A stretch of DNA of 32,174 nucleotides, taken from Myroides albus. GTDB taxonomy: Bacteria > Bacteroidota > Bacteroidia > Flavobacteriales > Flavobacteriaceae. The DNA lies in the NCBI RefSeq assembly GCF_009711045.1, contig NZ_WMJX01000031.1, positions 802-32,975 of the forward strand, written 5' to 3'. The translations under genes were made by a program, and so were the position numbers. Positions 22,722-30,887 of this stretch are shown piece after piece. How positions within the stretch are numbered: the first letter of the stretch is position 1; every line of letters starts with the position of its first letter. The notes under the pieces are model-generated. The model was not told the origin of the DNA, searched no databases, and saw only the letters and a program-made list of their open reading frames with translations.

Positions 22722-22958
22722 ATGTCAAGAGTTTGTGAAATTACTGGTAAAAGAGCAATGGTTGGAAACAACGTTTCTCACGCGATGAATAAAACTAAGA
22801 GAAAGTTTTCTGTAAACTTAGTTAAAAAACGTTTCTACATTGCTGAAGAAGACAGATGGGTAACATTGAAATTATCAACATCTGCATTAAAAACAATTAA
22901 TAAAAAAGGTATTACTGCGGTATTGAAAGATGCTAAAGCAAAAGGGTTAGTAAAATAA
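22722..22958 (+). CDS. rpmB: 50S ribosomal protein bL28
   Basis: '[32 protein letters not shown]' is the bL28 start with the conserved Gly-Asn-x-Val-Ser-His-Ala. 78 aa is normal. Only one Cys remains of the zinc-binding set, so it is a zinc-free form. It binds the large subunit near the E site and is needed for 70S assembly. First gene of the small ribosomal operon, before rpmG. Confidence 0.97.
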   Translation: MSRVCEITGKRAMVGNNVSHAMNKTKRKFSVNLVKKRFYIAEEDRWVTLKLSTSALKTINKKGITAVLKDAKAKGLVK

Positions 22959-22983
22959 TTCATACCACAAAAAATAGAATAAG

Positions 22984-23166
22984 ATGGCAAAGAAAGGTAA
23001 CAGAATACAAGTAATCTTAGAATGTACTGAACATAAAGCATCTGGTTTACCAGGAACTTCAAGATACATTACGACTAAGAATAAGAAAAACACACCTGAT
23101 AGATTGGAGATTAAAAAATTCAACCCTATCATGAAGAAAGTAACAGTTCACAAAGAAATTAAATAA
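22984..23166 (+). CDS. rpmG: 50S ribosomal protein bL33
   Basis: '[45 protein letters not shown]' is bL33. Only one Cys is present, so this is the zinc-independent (C-minus) form. 60 aa is the normal size. It begins 25 bp after rpmB and 10 bp before the DUF4295 gene. Structural part of the large subunit. Confidence 0.97.
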   Translation: MAKKGNRIQVILECTEHKASGLPGTSRYITTKNKKNTPDRLEIKKFNPIMKKVTVHKEIK

Positions 23167-23176
23167 TTAGTTAGTC

Positions 23177-23329
23177 ATGGCAAAGAAAACCGTAGCAACT
23201 TTAAGAACATCTTCTAAGAAGTTGACTAAAGCGATAAAAATGGTTAAATCACCAAAAACTGGTGCTTACACATTTGTTGAGTCTGTTATGGCTCCTGATT
23301 TTGTGGATGAATTCTTTAACAAGAAGTAA
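23177..23329 (+). CDS. DUF4295 small basic protein (50 aa), probable ribosome-associated
   Basis: A complete frame of 50 codons starts at ATG 23177, 10 bp after rpmG, and ends at TAA 23327. It encodes 'MAKKTVATLRTSSKKLTKAI' followed by 'MKVKSP'-like basic residues and a 'APDFVDEFFNKK' end. The match to DUF4295 (Bacteroidota-specific, always next to rpmG) is from memory but the phrase and context fit well. It is strongly basic at the N-terminus, as in small ribosomal proteins; a Flavobacterium ribosome structure reported an extra phylum-specific protein, bL38, and this may be that protein, which I cannot confirm here. It is easily missed because of its size. Confidence 0.88.
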   Translation: MAKKTVATLRTSSKKLTKAIKMVKSPKTGAYTFVESVMAPDFVDEFFNKK

Positions 23330-23350
23330 TTTTACCATTATAAAATCTTG

Positions 23351-23382
23351 AAAAAAAGCTGTCTGATAAGGCAGCTTTTTTT
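23351..23382 (+). terminator. Terminator of the ribosomal operon
   Basis: A 14-bp stem with one G-T pair (23351-23364 with 23369-23382), core AGCTGYCT, four-base loop and a final T run. It lies 21 bp after the DUF4295 stop. Confidence 0.88.
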
Positions 23383-23447
23383 ATTTTGAATAATTATAGT
23401 TTATTCTTGACGAATAAAAGAATATATAGTTATAAATAGATATTTTC

Positions 23448-23455
23448 TATATTTG
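23448..23455 (+). promoter_or_regulatory. -7 box for ftsY
   Basis: TATATTTG is an exact consensus match 20 bp before the ftsY ATG at 23476, after the ribosomal terminator. The -33 element is not clear. Confidence 0.5.
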
Positions 23456-23475
23456 TAGCTATTAATAGGTGTATT

Positions 23476-24429
23476 ATGAGTTTTTTTAAGAAGTTATTTT
23501 CTTCTGATAAGAAGGAAACTTTAGATAAAGGTCTTGAAAAGTCGAAGACTTCTTTTTTCTCTAAATTAACTAAGGCTGTTGCTGGAAAGTCTAAGGTTGA
23601 TGACGATGTATTGGATAATTTAGAGGAAGTTCTTGTTAGTTCAGATGTTGGTGTAAATACAACACTTAAAATTATCGAACGCATAGAGGAAAGAGTTTCT
23701 CGTGACAAGTATGTTGGTACAGAAGAATTAAATCAAATTTTAAGAGAGGAGATTGCTGGTTTACTATCCGAAACTAAATCTGGAGAGGCAACTGAATTTG
23801 AAGTTCCTAAGGATAAAAAGCCTTATGTCATTATGGTAGTAGGAGTAAACGGTGCTGGTAAAACAACCACAATTGGAAAATTGGCTTATCAATTTAAGAA
23901 AGCTGGCTTGAGTGTTGTTTTAGGTGCTGCAGATACCTTTAGAGCTGCTGCGATAGATCAGTTGCAGGTTTGGGCAGATAGAGTTGGCGTGCCAATTGTT
24001 AGACAACAAATGGGAAGTGACCCTGCTTCTGTAGCGTTTGATACCTTGCAGTCAGCTGTTACTCAAAATGCCGATGTAGTGATCATTGATACTGCTGGAC
24101 GTTTACACAATAAGGTTAATCTAATGAATGAATTGTCTAAGGTGAAACGCGTTATGCAAAAAGTTGTTGGAGATGCACCTCATGATGTATTACTTGTTTT
24201 AGATGGTTCTACAGGGCAAAATGCTTTTGAACAAGCAAAACAATTTACTGCCGCTACAGAGGTGAATTGCCTTGCTGTAACTAAGTTAGATGGAACTGCT
24301 AAAGGTGGTGTTGTGATTGGTATTTCTGATCAGTTCCAAATACCTGTTAAGTATATAGGTGTTGGTGAAGGGATTGAAGACTTGCAAGTGTTTAATAAGT
24401 ATGAGTTCGTTGATTCATTCTTTAAATAG
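23476..24429 (+). CDS. ftsY: Signal recognition particle receptor FtsY
   Basis: FtsY is the GTPase receptor that brings ribosome-SRP complexes to the membrane. The NG domain is complete: P-loop 'GVNGAGKTT' at 123-131, 'AADTFRAAAIDQL', 'DTAGR' and 'TKLDGTAKGGV', ending 'GVGEGIEDLQVF'. The N-terminal A region is short (about 20 residues, 'MSFFKKLFSSDKKETLDKG'), typical for Bacteroidota. 317 aa. It is followed 7 bp later by a lipoprotein gene, so it starts a three-gene unit. Many relatives have rimO after ftsY; here it is not present. Confidence 0.97.
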   Translation: MSFFKKLFSSDKKETLDKGLEKSKTSFFSKLTKAVAGKSKVDDDVLDNLEEVLVSSDVGVNTTLKIIERIEERVSRDKYVGTEELNQILREEIAGLLSETKSGEATEFEVPKDKKPYVIMVVGVNGAGKTTTIGKLAYQFKKAGLSVVLGAADTFRAAAIDQLQVWADRVGVPIVRQQMGSDPASVAFDTLQSAVTQNADVVIIDTAGRLHNKVNLMNELSKVKRVMQKVVGDAPHDVLLVLDGSTGQNAFEQAKQFTAATEVNCLAVTKLDGTAKGGVVIGISDQFQIPVKYIGVGEGIEDLQVFNKYEFVDSFFK

Positions 24430-24436
24430 TAGAAAT

Positions 24437-24865
24437 ATGAGATATTTATATTCTTTTTTAGCTTTAACTATGCTATTCGTTACTTTTGGTTGTAGCCAAA
24501 GTATCAATTCTGGTGACATAAAAGAAATTAATGGGTACTGGGAAATAGTGAAGGCTAAGCTGCCAAATGAAGAAGAAAAAGATTATACTATTAATTCTTC
24601 CATCGATTTTTTTCAAATTGAGGAAAATGGAGTTGGATTTCGCCAAAAGGTAATGCCTCAGTTTAACGGAGAATACCTTACTAATGACATCCAAGAAGAT
24701 CTAACAGTTGAGTTTACAAATGAAGGTACCTTCTTGCATTATAAAACAGAATTTGCTGAATGGAAAGAGGAGATTGTCAAGATTAATAAGGAACAACTTG
24801 TTGTCAAGAATGAGAATGATATCATGTATTACTACAAGAGACCTGTTCCATTTAGTTTGAAGTAA
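24437..24865 (+). CDS. Lipocalin-like lipoprotein (142 aa)
   Basis: I start at ATG 24437. The frame is open upstream to 24359, but that part overlaps ftsY and has no signal. From 24437 the N-terminus MRYLYSFLALTMLFVTFGCSQ is a type II signal with Cys19. The mature part begins 'INGYWEIVKAKLPNEEEKDY' and is strand-rich with 'GEYLTNDIQEDLTVEF' and 'YYYKRPV', as in small lipocalin-like Bacteroidota lipoproteins. Placed between ftsY and the DUF721 gene with gaps of 7 bp each. Function unknown. Confidence 0.8.
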   Translation: MRYLYSFLALTMLFVTFGCSQSINSGDIKEINGYWEIVKAKLPNEEEKDYTINSSIDFFQIEENGVGFRQKVMPQFNGEYLTNDIQEDLTVEFTNEGTFLHYKTEFAEWKEEIVKINKEQLVVKNENDIMYYYKRPVPFSLK

Positions 24866-24872
24866 TTATATC

Positions 24873-25184
24873 GTGAAAAAATTTGAAGTACATAAACGCC
24901 TTAGAGAGGAGAGTAGTATCCAAGATATCTTAAAGATCATTATTAAGGAGAATAACCTTGAAAGTGGTATTGACAATTTAGATGTTAAGAATGCTTGGCG
25001 ATCTATTTTAGGTCCTGGAATTGCTAATTATACTCAAGACGTATTTCTCAAGCGCAATACTCTTTATGTAGCATTGTCTTCGCCAATAGTCAGGGAAGAA
25101 CTTACGTATGGAAAGTCTAAGATTATTGCATTATTGAATGAAGAGCTGGGCAAAGAAGTTGTGAAGGATATTGTATTTAGATAA
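24873..25184 (+). CDS. DUF721 (DciA-like) protein
   Basis: The frame starts at a GTG (24873), 7 bp after the lipoprotein stop. The 103 aa match the DUF721 layout: 'IQDILKIIIKENNLESGIDNLDVKNAWRSILGPGIANYT' then 'LYVALSSPIVREELTYGKSKIIALLNEELGKEVVKDIVFR'. In other bacteria the group includes DciA, a loader of the replicative helicase. The Bacteroidota form is short and its role is less certain. No ATG occurs close by in frame, which supports the GTG. Confidence 0.85.
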   Translation: MKKFEVHKRLREESSIQDILKIIIKENNLESGIDNLDVKNAWRSILGPGIANYTQDVFLKRNTLYVALSSPIVREELTYGKSKIIALLNEELGKEVVKDIVFR

Positions 25185-25193
25185 AGAAATATT

Positions 25194-25235
25194 AAAAGCT
25201 GTAAAATAAGGTGTTATTATTTACAGCTTTTTTTT
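25194..25235 (+). terminator. Terminator after the ftsY gene group
   Basis: AAAAGCTGTAAA (25194-25205) pairs with TTTACAGCTTTT (25220-25231) across a 14-base loop, followed by a T run to 25235. Confidence 0.85.
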
Positions 25236-25256
25236 AGTGCTAAATAGAAGATGTTT

Positions 25257-25290
25257 TTGTCTTTTATATTAAAATGTTTTTATATCTTTG
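25257..25290 (+). promoter_or_regulatory. Promoter of the Rrf2 regulator gene
   Basis: TTG at 25257-25259, a 23-bp gap, and the exact -7 box TATCTTTG at 25283-25290. The leader would be about 14 nt to the ATG at 25310. Confidence 0.6.
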
Positions 25291-25309
25291 TAATGTTAAA
25301 AAGTGAAAT

Positions 25310-25744
25310 ATGTTTTCAAAAGCTTGCGAATATGCTATTCGTTCTGTTGTGTTTATTTCAGTGTCATCATTGAAAGGGGAACGCGTAGGCTTTAAAGAGA
25401 TTGCCAAGGAGATTGATGCTCCGGAAGCTTTTACTGCTAAGATATTACAAAAGCTTTCTAAAAGTGGTATCGTCGAATCCGTGAAGGGAGTGGGAGGTGG
25501 ATTTGAGATCCCCATAACTAATCTCGATAGCATTAAGTTATGTGAGGTGGTGAATATCATCGATGGTGATTCGATATACAAGGGATGTGGTTTAGGGTTA
25601 GCACAGTGCTCGGAAACTCATCCATGCCCTGTTCATTTTAAATTTAAAGCTATCCGAGAGGGGTTGCGACAAATGTTAGAGAATACAACTTTAAGAGAGT
25701 TAGCCAATGGTACCAAGTCTGGTGATACTTTCTTAAAAGTGTAA
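25310..25744 (+). CDS. Rrf2-family iron-sulfur regulator, probable nitric-oxide sensor
   Basis: 'SKACEYAIRSVVFISVSS' and 'IDAPEAFTAKILQKLSKSGIVESVKGVGGGF' form the Rrf2 winged-helix DNA-binding domain. Three Cys (93, 100, 106 in 'GCGLGLAQCSETHPCPVHF') have the spacing used for a [2Fe-2S] cluster in NsrR/IscR-like members. 144 aa is normal. It is followed by NO reductase and Ric genes, so it probably senses NO and controls them (NsrR-like); this is inference from position. A hairpin at 25753 separates it from norZ, so norZ may have its own start or be reached by read-through. Confidence 0.9.
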   Translation: MFSKACEYAIRSVVFISVSSLKGERVGFKEIAKEIDAPEAFTAKILQKLSKSGIVESVKGVGGGFEIPITNLDSIKLCEVVNIIDGDSIYKGCGLGLAQCSETHPCPVHFKFKAIREGLRQMLENTTLRELANGTKSGDTFLKV

Positions 25745-25752
25745 TCATAGAT

Positions 25753-25775
25753 AGGGAATTTATTCCCTTTTTTTT
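25753..25775 (+). terminator. Short hairpin between Rrf2 and norZ
   Basis: AGGGAAT (25753-25759) pairs with ATTCCCT (25762-25768) and is followed by a T run to 25775. The stem is only 7 bp, so partial read-through to norZ (ATG 25816) is likely. Confidence 0.6.
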
Positions 25776-25815
25776 AAAACTAATAAAAGACAAAAATATC
25801 CTTTATTAAAAGAGT

Positions 25816-28065
25816 ATGAGTAATAAACAAAAGAAATTATGGATAGCATTTGCGATAGTGATGTTATTCTCGTTTGGGGTACTGGGTTATTATGGTATAG
25901 AAATTTACCAAGAAGCTCCTCCTGTACCAACTGAAGTCAAGACGACTACTGGTGAAGTAATCTTATCTGATAAAGATATCAAAGACGGTCAAAATGTTTG
26001 GCAGAGTATCGGTGGTCAGGAGGTTGGATCTGTATGGGGACATGGTGCATACGTAGCCCCTGATTGGACTGCAGACTATTTACATCGCGAAGCTTTGTAT
26101 TTATTAGATTATTACGCAAAGGAAAAGTATAATAAAACTTATGCTGAAAGTTCTTTAGAAGAACAAGCTTATTTAAAAGCACACTTACAAGCTAATATCA
26201 GACCTAATACGTATGATAAAGCAACAGGGATATTAACGATAACACCCGAACGCAATATGGCAAGGCTGTATTTACAGGAGTATTATAGCAAGTTATTTAC
26301 TGATGACCCTGAATTTGCACAATTGCGAAAAGACTATGCAATTCCCAATAATTCAATTACTGACCCAGTGAGATTACAGCAAATGAATGCTTTCTTCTTT
26401 TGGGCAACATGGGCTACGGTAACGAATAGACCTGATAGCGATATCAGTTACACGCACAACTGGCCTGCAGAGGACTTGGTTGGAAATGTTGCTACTACAC
26501 CTCTGTTAGCCTGGTCAGGTGTGAGTATTATCTTATTGATTTTTACTGTTGGGGTATTGGTGTATTATCACGTAGCTTCTAAACAGGAAGAAGAAGAAAT
26601 GGTACCAGTCAAAGACCCAGTATCAAATGGAACAGTGACTAAGAGTATGACAATTCTGAAGAAGTATTTCTGGGTTGTTTGCTTATTGATGTTGTTACAG
26701 GTGGGATTAGGTATTATTACGGCTCACTATGGTGTAGAAGGGCAAGGATTATACGGCATTCCATTAGATAAGATTTTACCTTATTCTGTTACTCGTACAT
26801 GGCATACTCAATTAGCTATTTTTTGGATTGCAACTGCTTGGTTAGGAACAGGACTTTATATTTCTCCGGCTGTCGGTGGAAAAGATCCAAAGTTTCAGGT
26901 ATTCGGAGTAAACTTCCTATTTGTTGCTTTGCTAATTATTGTATTGGGATCGATGATAGGACAGTGGTTTGGGATTATGCAAAAGCTTGACTTGGTACAA
27001 AACTTCTGGTTTGGACATCAAGGATATGAGTACGTAGACTTAGGTCGCTTTTGGCAAATATTCTTATTCGTGGGATTATTTGTTTGGTTAGCTTTAATGA
27101 TAAGACCTCTTATCCCCGTATTGAAAGAAAAGGGCAGTCAACACCGCAATTTGATAATCTTATTCTTAATTTCTTGTGGAGCCATTGCCTTATTTTATGG
27201 TGCTGGATTAATGTGGGGAAGACAAACAAACTTAGCCATTGCAGAATACTGGAGATGGTGGGTAGTGCATTTATGGGTTGAAGGTTTCTTTGAAGTATTT
27301 GCAACTGTAGTATTGGCGTTTTTATTTGTTCGAATGGGATTGATTAAAACGAAAACAGCGACTAATGGAGCCTTATTCTCAACCATTGTTTTTATGTCAG
27401 GTGGTATTATCGGTACTTTCCATCACTTGTATTTTTCTGGTACACCTACGGCAGTAATGGCTTTAGGAGCAACATTTAGTGCATTAGAAGTTGTGCCATT
27501 AACTTTAATAGGGTACGAGGCTTATGAGAACTATAAAATATCTACACATAAAGGTTGGTTACAAGACTATAAATGGCCGATATACTTTATGGTTGCTGTC
27601 GCTTTTTGGAACTTCTTAGGAGCTGGTGTATTTGGTTTTATTATTAATCCACCCATAGCACTGTATTATGTACAAGGGTTAAATACAACCCCTCTTCACG
27701 GTCATACTGCTTTGTTTGGTGTGTACGGAATGTTGGGGATTGGACTAATGCTTTTCGTATTAAGAAGTATCTACAGGAATGTACAATGGAATGAGAAGTT
27801 ATTAAAAATAGGCTTTTGGGGATTGAACTTAGGTTTGCTACTAATGGCACTTTTAAGTTTGTTGCCAATCGGTATATGGCAAGCTATTGAAAGTATTCAA
27901 CATGGTATGTGGTACGCTCGCTCAAGTGAGTTAATGCAATTACCGGCAATGAATACGCTGAAATGGCTACGTACAATAGGGGATGTAATCTTTACAGTCG
28001 GAATATTTGCAATCGTATTATTTGTATTCAAATTAACATTAAAAAAAGACAATCATGAAAAATAG
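25816..28065 (+). CDS. norZ: Quinol-dependent nitric oxide reductase (qNor)
   Basis: The single-chain qNor type reduces two NO to N2O with electrons from the quinol pool. The N-terminal periplasmic part (about 30-230, 'KDGQNVWQSIGGQEVGSVWGHGAYVAPDWTADYLHREAL') is the cytochrome c-like domain without haem motif, with membrane segments at both ends. The NorB core follows with about 12 membrane helices: His330 in 'RTWHTQLAIFW', His536-His537 in 'GTFHHLYFSGTP' (FeB ligands) and His628/His630 in 'PLHGHTALFGVYG'. 749 aa is standard. It overlaps ric by 11 bp (28055-28065), so the two are co-translated. Likely detoxification, as no denitrification genes are near. Confidence 0.97.
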   Translation: MSNKQKKLWIAFAIVMLFSFGVLGYYGIEIYQEAPPVPTEVKTTTGEVILSDKDIKDGQNVWQSIGGQEVGSVWGHGAYVAPDWTADYLHREALYLLDYYAKEKYNKTYAESSLEEQAYLKAHLQANIRPNTYDKATGILTITPERNMARLYLQEYYSKLFTDDPEFAQLRKDYAIPNNSITDPVRLQQMNAFFFWATWATVTNRPDSDISYTHNWPAEDLVGNVATTPLLAWSGVSIILLIFTVGVLVYYHVASKQEEEEMVPVKDPVSNGTVTKSMTILKKYFWVVCLLMLLQVGLGIITAHYGVEGQGLYGIPLDKILPYSVTRTWHTQLAIFWIATAWLGTGLYISPAVGGKDPKFQVFGVNFLFVALLIIVLGSMIGQWFGIMQKLDLVQNFWFGHQGYEYVDLGRFWQIFLFVGLFVWLALMIRPLIPVLKEKGSQHRNLIILFLISCGAIALFYGAGLMWGRQTNLAIAEYWRWWVVHLWVEGFFEVFATVVLAFLFVRMGLIKTKTATNGALFSTIVFMSGGIIGTFHHLYFSGTPTAVMALGATFSALEVVPLTLIGYEAYENYKISTHKGWLQDYKWPIYFMVAVAFWNFLGAGVFGFIINPPIALYYVQGLNTTPLHGHTALFGVYGMLGIGLMLFVLRSIYRNVQWNEKLLKIGFWGLNLGLLLMALLSLLPIGIWQAIESIQHGMWYARSSELMQLPAMNTLKWLRTIGDVIFTVGIFAIVLFVFKLTLKKDNHEK

Positions 28066-28768
28066 AACAGTGGGCTCATTTGTAGCAGAAGATTTTAGAA
28101 CAGCAGCAGTATTTAATAAATATGGAATTGATTTCTGCTGTAAAGGAGGACGTACAATTGATGAAGTATGTGAGAGAAAATCAGTAGATCAAGAGGAACT
28201 TATTAACGAGTTAGAAAAGTTGTTAACGCATCAAGCTGAAAACAATATTGACTTTAGACACTGGCCTTTGGATTTATTAGCTGATTATATTGAGAAGACT
28301 CACCATCGCTATGTGGAGGAGAAGATACCAGTATTGTTACAGTTCTTGAATAAGCTTAGTCGCGTACATGGAGATAGACATCCTGAATTAATAGAAATTA
28401 ATGAACTGTTTATCGGATGTGCTGGTGAATTAAGTCAACACTTGAAGAAAGAAGAATTAGTACTTTTCCCATTTATTCGCAAAATGGTATCTGCTACTAT
28501 TTCTGGACAACCATTAGATACTCCTCACTTTGGGAGTGTTCAAAATCCAGTTGCCATGATGATGCATGAGCATGATGGTGAAGGAGATCGCTTCCGCAAA
28601 ATAGCAGCACTGTCTAATAATTATACTCCTCCAGCTGATGGATGTAATACTTATAAGGTAACTTATGCTATGTTGAAGGAGTTTGAAGAGGATTTACACA
28701 AACACATTCACTTAGAAAACAACATATTATTTCCAAGTGCAGTTGCATTAGAACAAAAGTTTAGTTAA
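28055..28768 (+). CDS. ric: Iron-sulfur cluster repair di-iron protein Ric/ScdA
   Basis: The N-terminal ScdA_N part has 'FRTAAVFNKYGIDFCCKGGRT' with Cys28-Cys29. The hemerythrin-like domain carries the di-iron His/Glu set: 'EKTHHRYVEEKIP', 'HLKKEELVLFPF', 'MMHEHDGEGDRF' and 'HKHIHLENNILFP'. Such proteins repair iron-sulfur clusters damaged by NO or peroxide. 237 aa is normal. It overlaps the end of norZ, which shows joint use in nitrosative stress. A hairpin at 28785 follows. Confidence 0.96.
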   Translation: MKNRTVGSFVAEDFRTAAVFNKYGIDFCCKGGRTIDEVCERKSVDQEELINELEKLLTHQAENNIDFRHWPLDLLADYIEKTHHRYVEEKIPVLLQFLNKLSRVHGDRHPELIEINELFIGCAGELSQHLKKEELVLFPFIRKMVSATISGQPLDTPHFGSVQNPVAMMMHEHDGEGDRFRKIAALSNNYTPPADGCNTYKVTYAMLKEFEEDLHKHIHLENNILFPSAVALEQKFS

Positions 28769-28784
28769 GATTTTCAATTTAGAT

Positions 28785-28817
28785 AGAAGTGCCTTACCTT
28801 TAGTATAAGGCACTTCT
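28785..28817. terminator. Hairpin between ric and the next membrane gene
   Basis: AGAAGTGCCTTA (28785-28796) pairs perfectly with TAAGGCACTTCT (28806-28817) across a nine-base loop. No strong T run follows on the plus strand, so it may act as a partial terminator or mRNA end stabiliser. The next ATG is at 28831. Confidence 0.6.
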
Positions 28818-28830
28818 TGTATTATAACAT

Positions 28831-30024
28831 ATGAAACCAATCTATTATATCATTCCTCTATTCAACTTTTTAATAGCTGCTTTATTGGGGCTTTTGTTGA
28901 GAAGTATTTTCGTTTATCCGATAGAAGGAGTGACGTTTTTATATGTTTTACATACGCACTCTCATATTGCTTTATTAGGTTGGTTGTATTTACTGGTTTA
29001 CGTATTGTTTGTGCAACAGTTTGGATTAAAAAACGATAAGGAAAATACATTTTACACGCGACTATTTTGGGTAACCCAATTGGCTGTGCTTGGAATGGGG
29101 GTGACTTTTCCCTTTATGGGATATGCCGCTGCTTCTATTAGCTTTTCTACATTGCACATTATCTGTTCTTATGTATTTGTCGTGCATCTGTGGAAGAACA
29201 ACACTGTCTCAGGAAAGCAGCAAGGTGTTTTATTAAAAACATCCTTGTTCTTTATGGCATTTTCTACTTTAGGCGTTTGGTGTTTGGGACCAGCAGTTGG
29301 CATGATGGGTAAAGCAAGTGCTTTTTATCAAATTTGCATACAGTTCTTTCTGCACTTCCAGTTTGACGGTTGGTTCTTAACTGCCTTTTTGACGTTGTTG
29401 TTTGCTATTGTATTTAAAGGATACTCTTTATCTAAGTTTAAGCCTTTTTATTACACTTGGATAGTATCTGTAATACTCACTTATGCTCTACCCGTGAGTT
29501 GGTATGTAGAATTACCTATACTTCATTACTTAAATGCAGTAGGCGTTTTATTGCAGTTTTATTCTGTGGGATATTTATTAAATCCCGTTTATAAGATGTT
29601 TAAGCAACGAGATAATAACGAAGCTAACTTTGTGTGGCTTTTATTAATATTAGCAGGAATATGCTTTACAATGCGTATAGGGACACAGTTGTTAGTAATA
29701 TCAGAATCTATAGCCAACGAATTGCAAGCATTGCGCAGTTGGATTGTGGGGTTTATCCATTTGAATATGTTAGGAGTCTTGAGTGGGTTTGGCTTATGGT
29801 TGATGATACAACAGAAAAAAATGTATGTTAATATTTTTACTAAAATAGGGATACTCAGCTTACTATTTGGGTTTGTCCTTACTGAATTTCTATTGTTTGT
29901 TCAGGGCTTACAAGGTTTTATGCATATTGTTTGGATAGAGAATACTCCTTTATCCTTGTTTTGGGCTTCAGTACTTTTGCCTATTAGTGTCTTGAGCTTT
30001 CTTATATCATATTTAAAAAAATAG
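28831..30024 (+). CDS. Haem-copper oxidase subunit I-like membrane protein (397 aa)
   Basis: About a dozen hydrophobic segments cover the whole protein. Residues 41-45 read His-Thr-His-Ser-His in 'LHTHSHIALLGWLY', and further conserved-looking His occur in 'STLHIICSYVFVVHLW', 'FFLHFQFDGWF' and 'FIHLNMLGVLSGFGLW'. This resembles the metal-binding helices of haem-copper oxidase/NO reductase subunit I, though shorter and without clear matching of every ligand. It lies between ric and a CopD-like gene 6 bp downstream, so a role in NO or haem-copper chemistry is likely by context. NnrS-like proteins are an alternative class. Confidence 0.7.
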   Translation: MKPIYYIIPLFNFLIAALLGLLLRSIFVYPIEGVTFLYVLHTHSHIALLGWLYLLVYVLFVQQFGLKNDKENTFYTRLFWVTQLAVLGMGVTFPFMGYAAASISFSTLHIICSYVFVVHLWKNNTVSGKQQGVLLKTSLFFMAFSTLGVWCLGPAVGMMGKASAFYQICIQFFLHFQFDGWFLTAFLTLLFAIVFKGYSLSKFKPFYYTWIVSVILTYALPVSWYVELPILHYLNAVGVLLQFYSVGYLLNPVYKMFKQRDNNEANFVWLLLILAGICFTMRIGTQLLVISESIANELQALRSWIVGFIHLNMLGVLSGFGLWLMIQQKKMYVNIFTKIGILSLLFGFVLTEFLLFVQGLQGFMHIVWIENTPLSLFWASVLLPISVLSFLISYLKK

Positions 30025-30030
30025 CATGTT

Positions 30031-30483
30031 ATGAATGAATTACACCTTTTATTAATACTTCACTTATTAGGCGCGACTATTTGGGTAGGAGGGCATATTT
30101 TATTAAGTGTTGTGATACTACCTCAAGTTTGGAAAGAGAAGTCAGTTGCGAAGTTGTTTAACTTTGAGAGTAGATATGAGTGGTTTGGTATGCCTGCGTT
30201 ATTTGTAATGTTGTTGACAGGTGTACGCATGGCCTATATCTACAATGTAAAGTTGGCAAACTGGTTTACTTTTGAAACCCCCATAGAACGTGTAGTATCA
30301 CTAAAATTAGCTTGCCTGATCACGATTGCTTTATTTGCATTAAGTGCTCAGTTTTATGTATTACCACGCCTAAAGACTGATATTCAAAAGTTGCCTTTAA
30401 TGACTTTTCACATCTTGTCTGTGACGACCATTAGCATTGTGATGTTGATACTTGGTAGTTTTGTCAGGTATGGCGGTATATAA
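30031..30483 (+). CDS. CopD-like four-helix membrane protein (150 aa)
   Basis: 'LHLLLILHLLGATIWVGGHILLSVVILP' and 'WFGMPALFVMLLTGVRMAYIY' are like the copper-resistance D family, with His at the start of helices 1 and 2 and in 'MTFHILSVTTISIVMLIL'. Four membrane segments. It starts 6 bp after the oxidase-like gene, so they form one unit. The family is often linked to copper or haem handling, and the precise role here is unknown. It converges on the HxlR gene. Confidence 0.75.
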   Translation: MNELHLLLILHLLGATIWVGGHILLSVVILPQVWKEKSVAKLFNFESRYEWFGMPALFVMLLTGVRMAYIYNVKLANWFTFETPIERVVSLKLACLITIALFALSAQFYVLPRLKTDIQKLPLMTFHILSVTTISIVMLILGSFVRYGGI

Positions 30484-30502
30484 CGTTATATTTCCCTCAA
30501 GG

Positions 30503-30886
30503 CTATTTTGAATCTTCTTGTTTTACAGCACTTAAAGCACGGTGTTTTGTTCCCCAATCTTCTAATGCTGGCCAAATAGGCAAAAGGTCTTTAGCTATAT
30601 TCGTTAAGGAGTACTCTACTCGTGGAGGGACTTCCGCATATACTTGTCTTGTAACTAAGTTGTCAGCTTCTAACTCCTTTAATTGTAGAGAAAGCATGCG
30701 GTCAGTAATCCCAACAGTTTTCTCTTTTAGTTCGTTAAAGCGCAGTGTGCCATATTCCTCAAGGTAAAATAAGATCATCATCTTCCATCTTCCACCTATT
30801 TTGCAGATTGTATAGATTGCATCACAATTAGTTGTGATGTACTCCCTATTGATATTATTGGTTGAATTTTCTTTTCTTTTTGCCAT
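30503..30886 (-). CDS. HxlR-family transcription regulator
   Basis: 127 aa with the HxlR pattern: 'NCDAIYTICKIGGRWKMMILFYLEEYGTLRFNELKEKTVGITDRMLSLQLKELEADNLVTRQ' and 'VPPRVEYSLTNIAKDL'. Two Cys near the start (in 'NCDAIYTICKIGG') may sense oxidants or electrophiles. It is divergent from the MFS exporter at 31029, the usual arrangement of a local regulator with its efflux pump. Two direct repeats upstream of its start may be its binding sites. Confidence 0.92.
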   Translation of the reverse strand: MAKRKENSTNNINREYITTNCDAIYTICKIGGRWKMMILFYLEEYGTLRFNELKEKTVGITDRMLSLQLKELEADNLVTRQVYAEVPPRVEYSLTNIAKDLLPIWPALEDWGTKHRALSAVKQEDSK

Positions 30887-30887
30887 T

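Noticed and set aside
24359..24436. Upstream start for the lipoprotein after ftsY
   Set aside because: It would overlap ftsY in another frame and place a non-hydrophobic stretch before a complete lipoprotein signal at 24437.
26799..27868. Short frames on both strands inside norZ
   Set aside because: All are out-of-frame shadows of the well-supported NO reductase.
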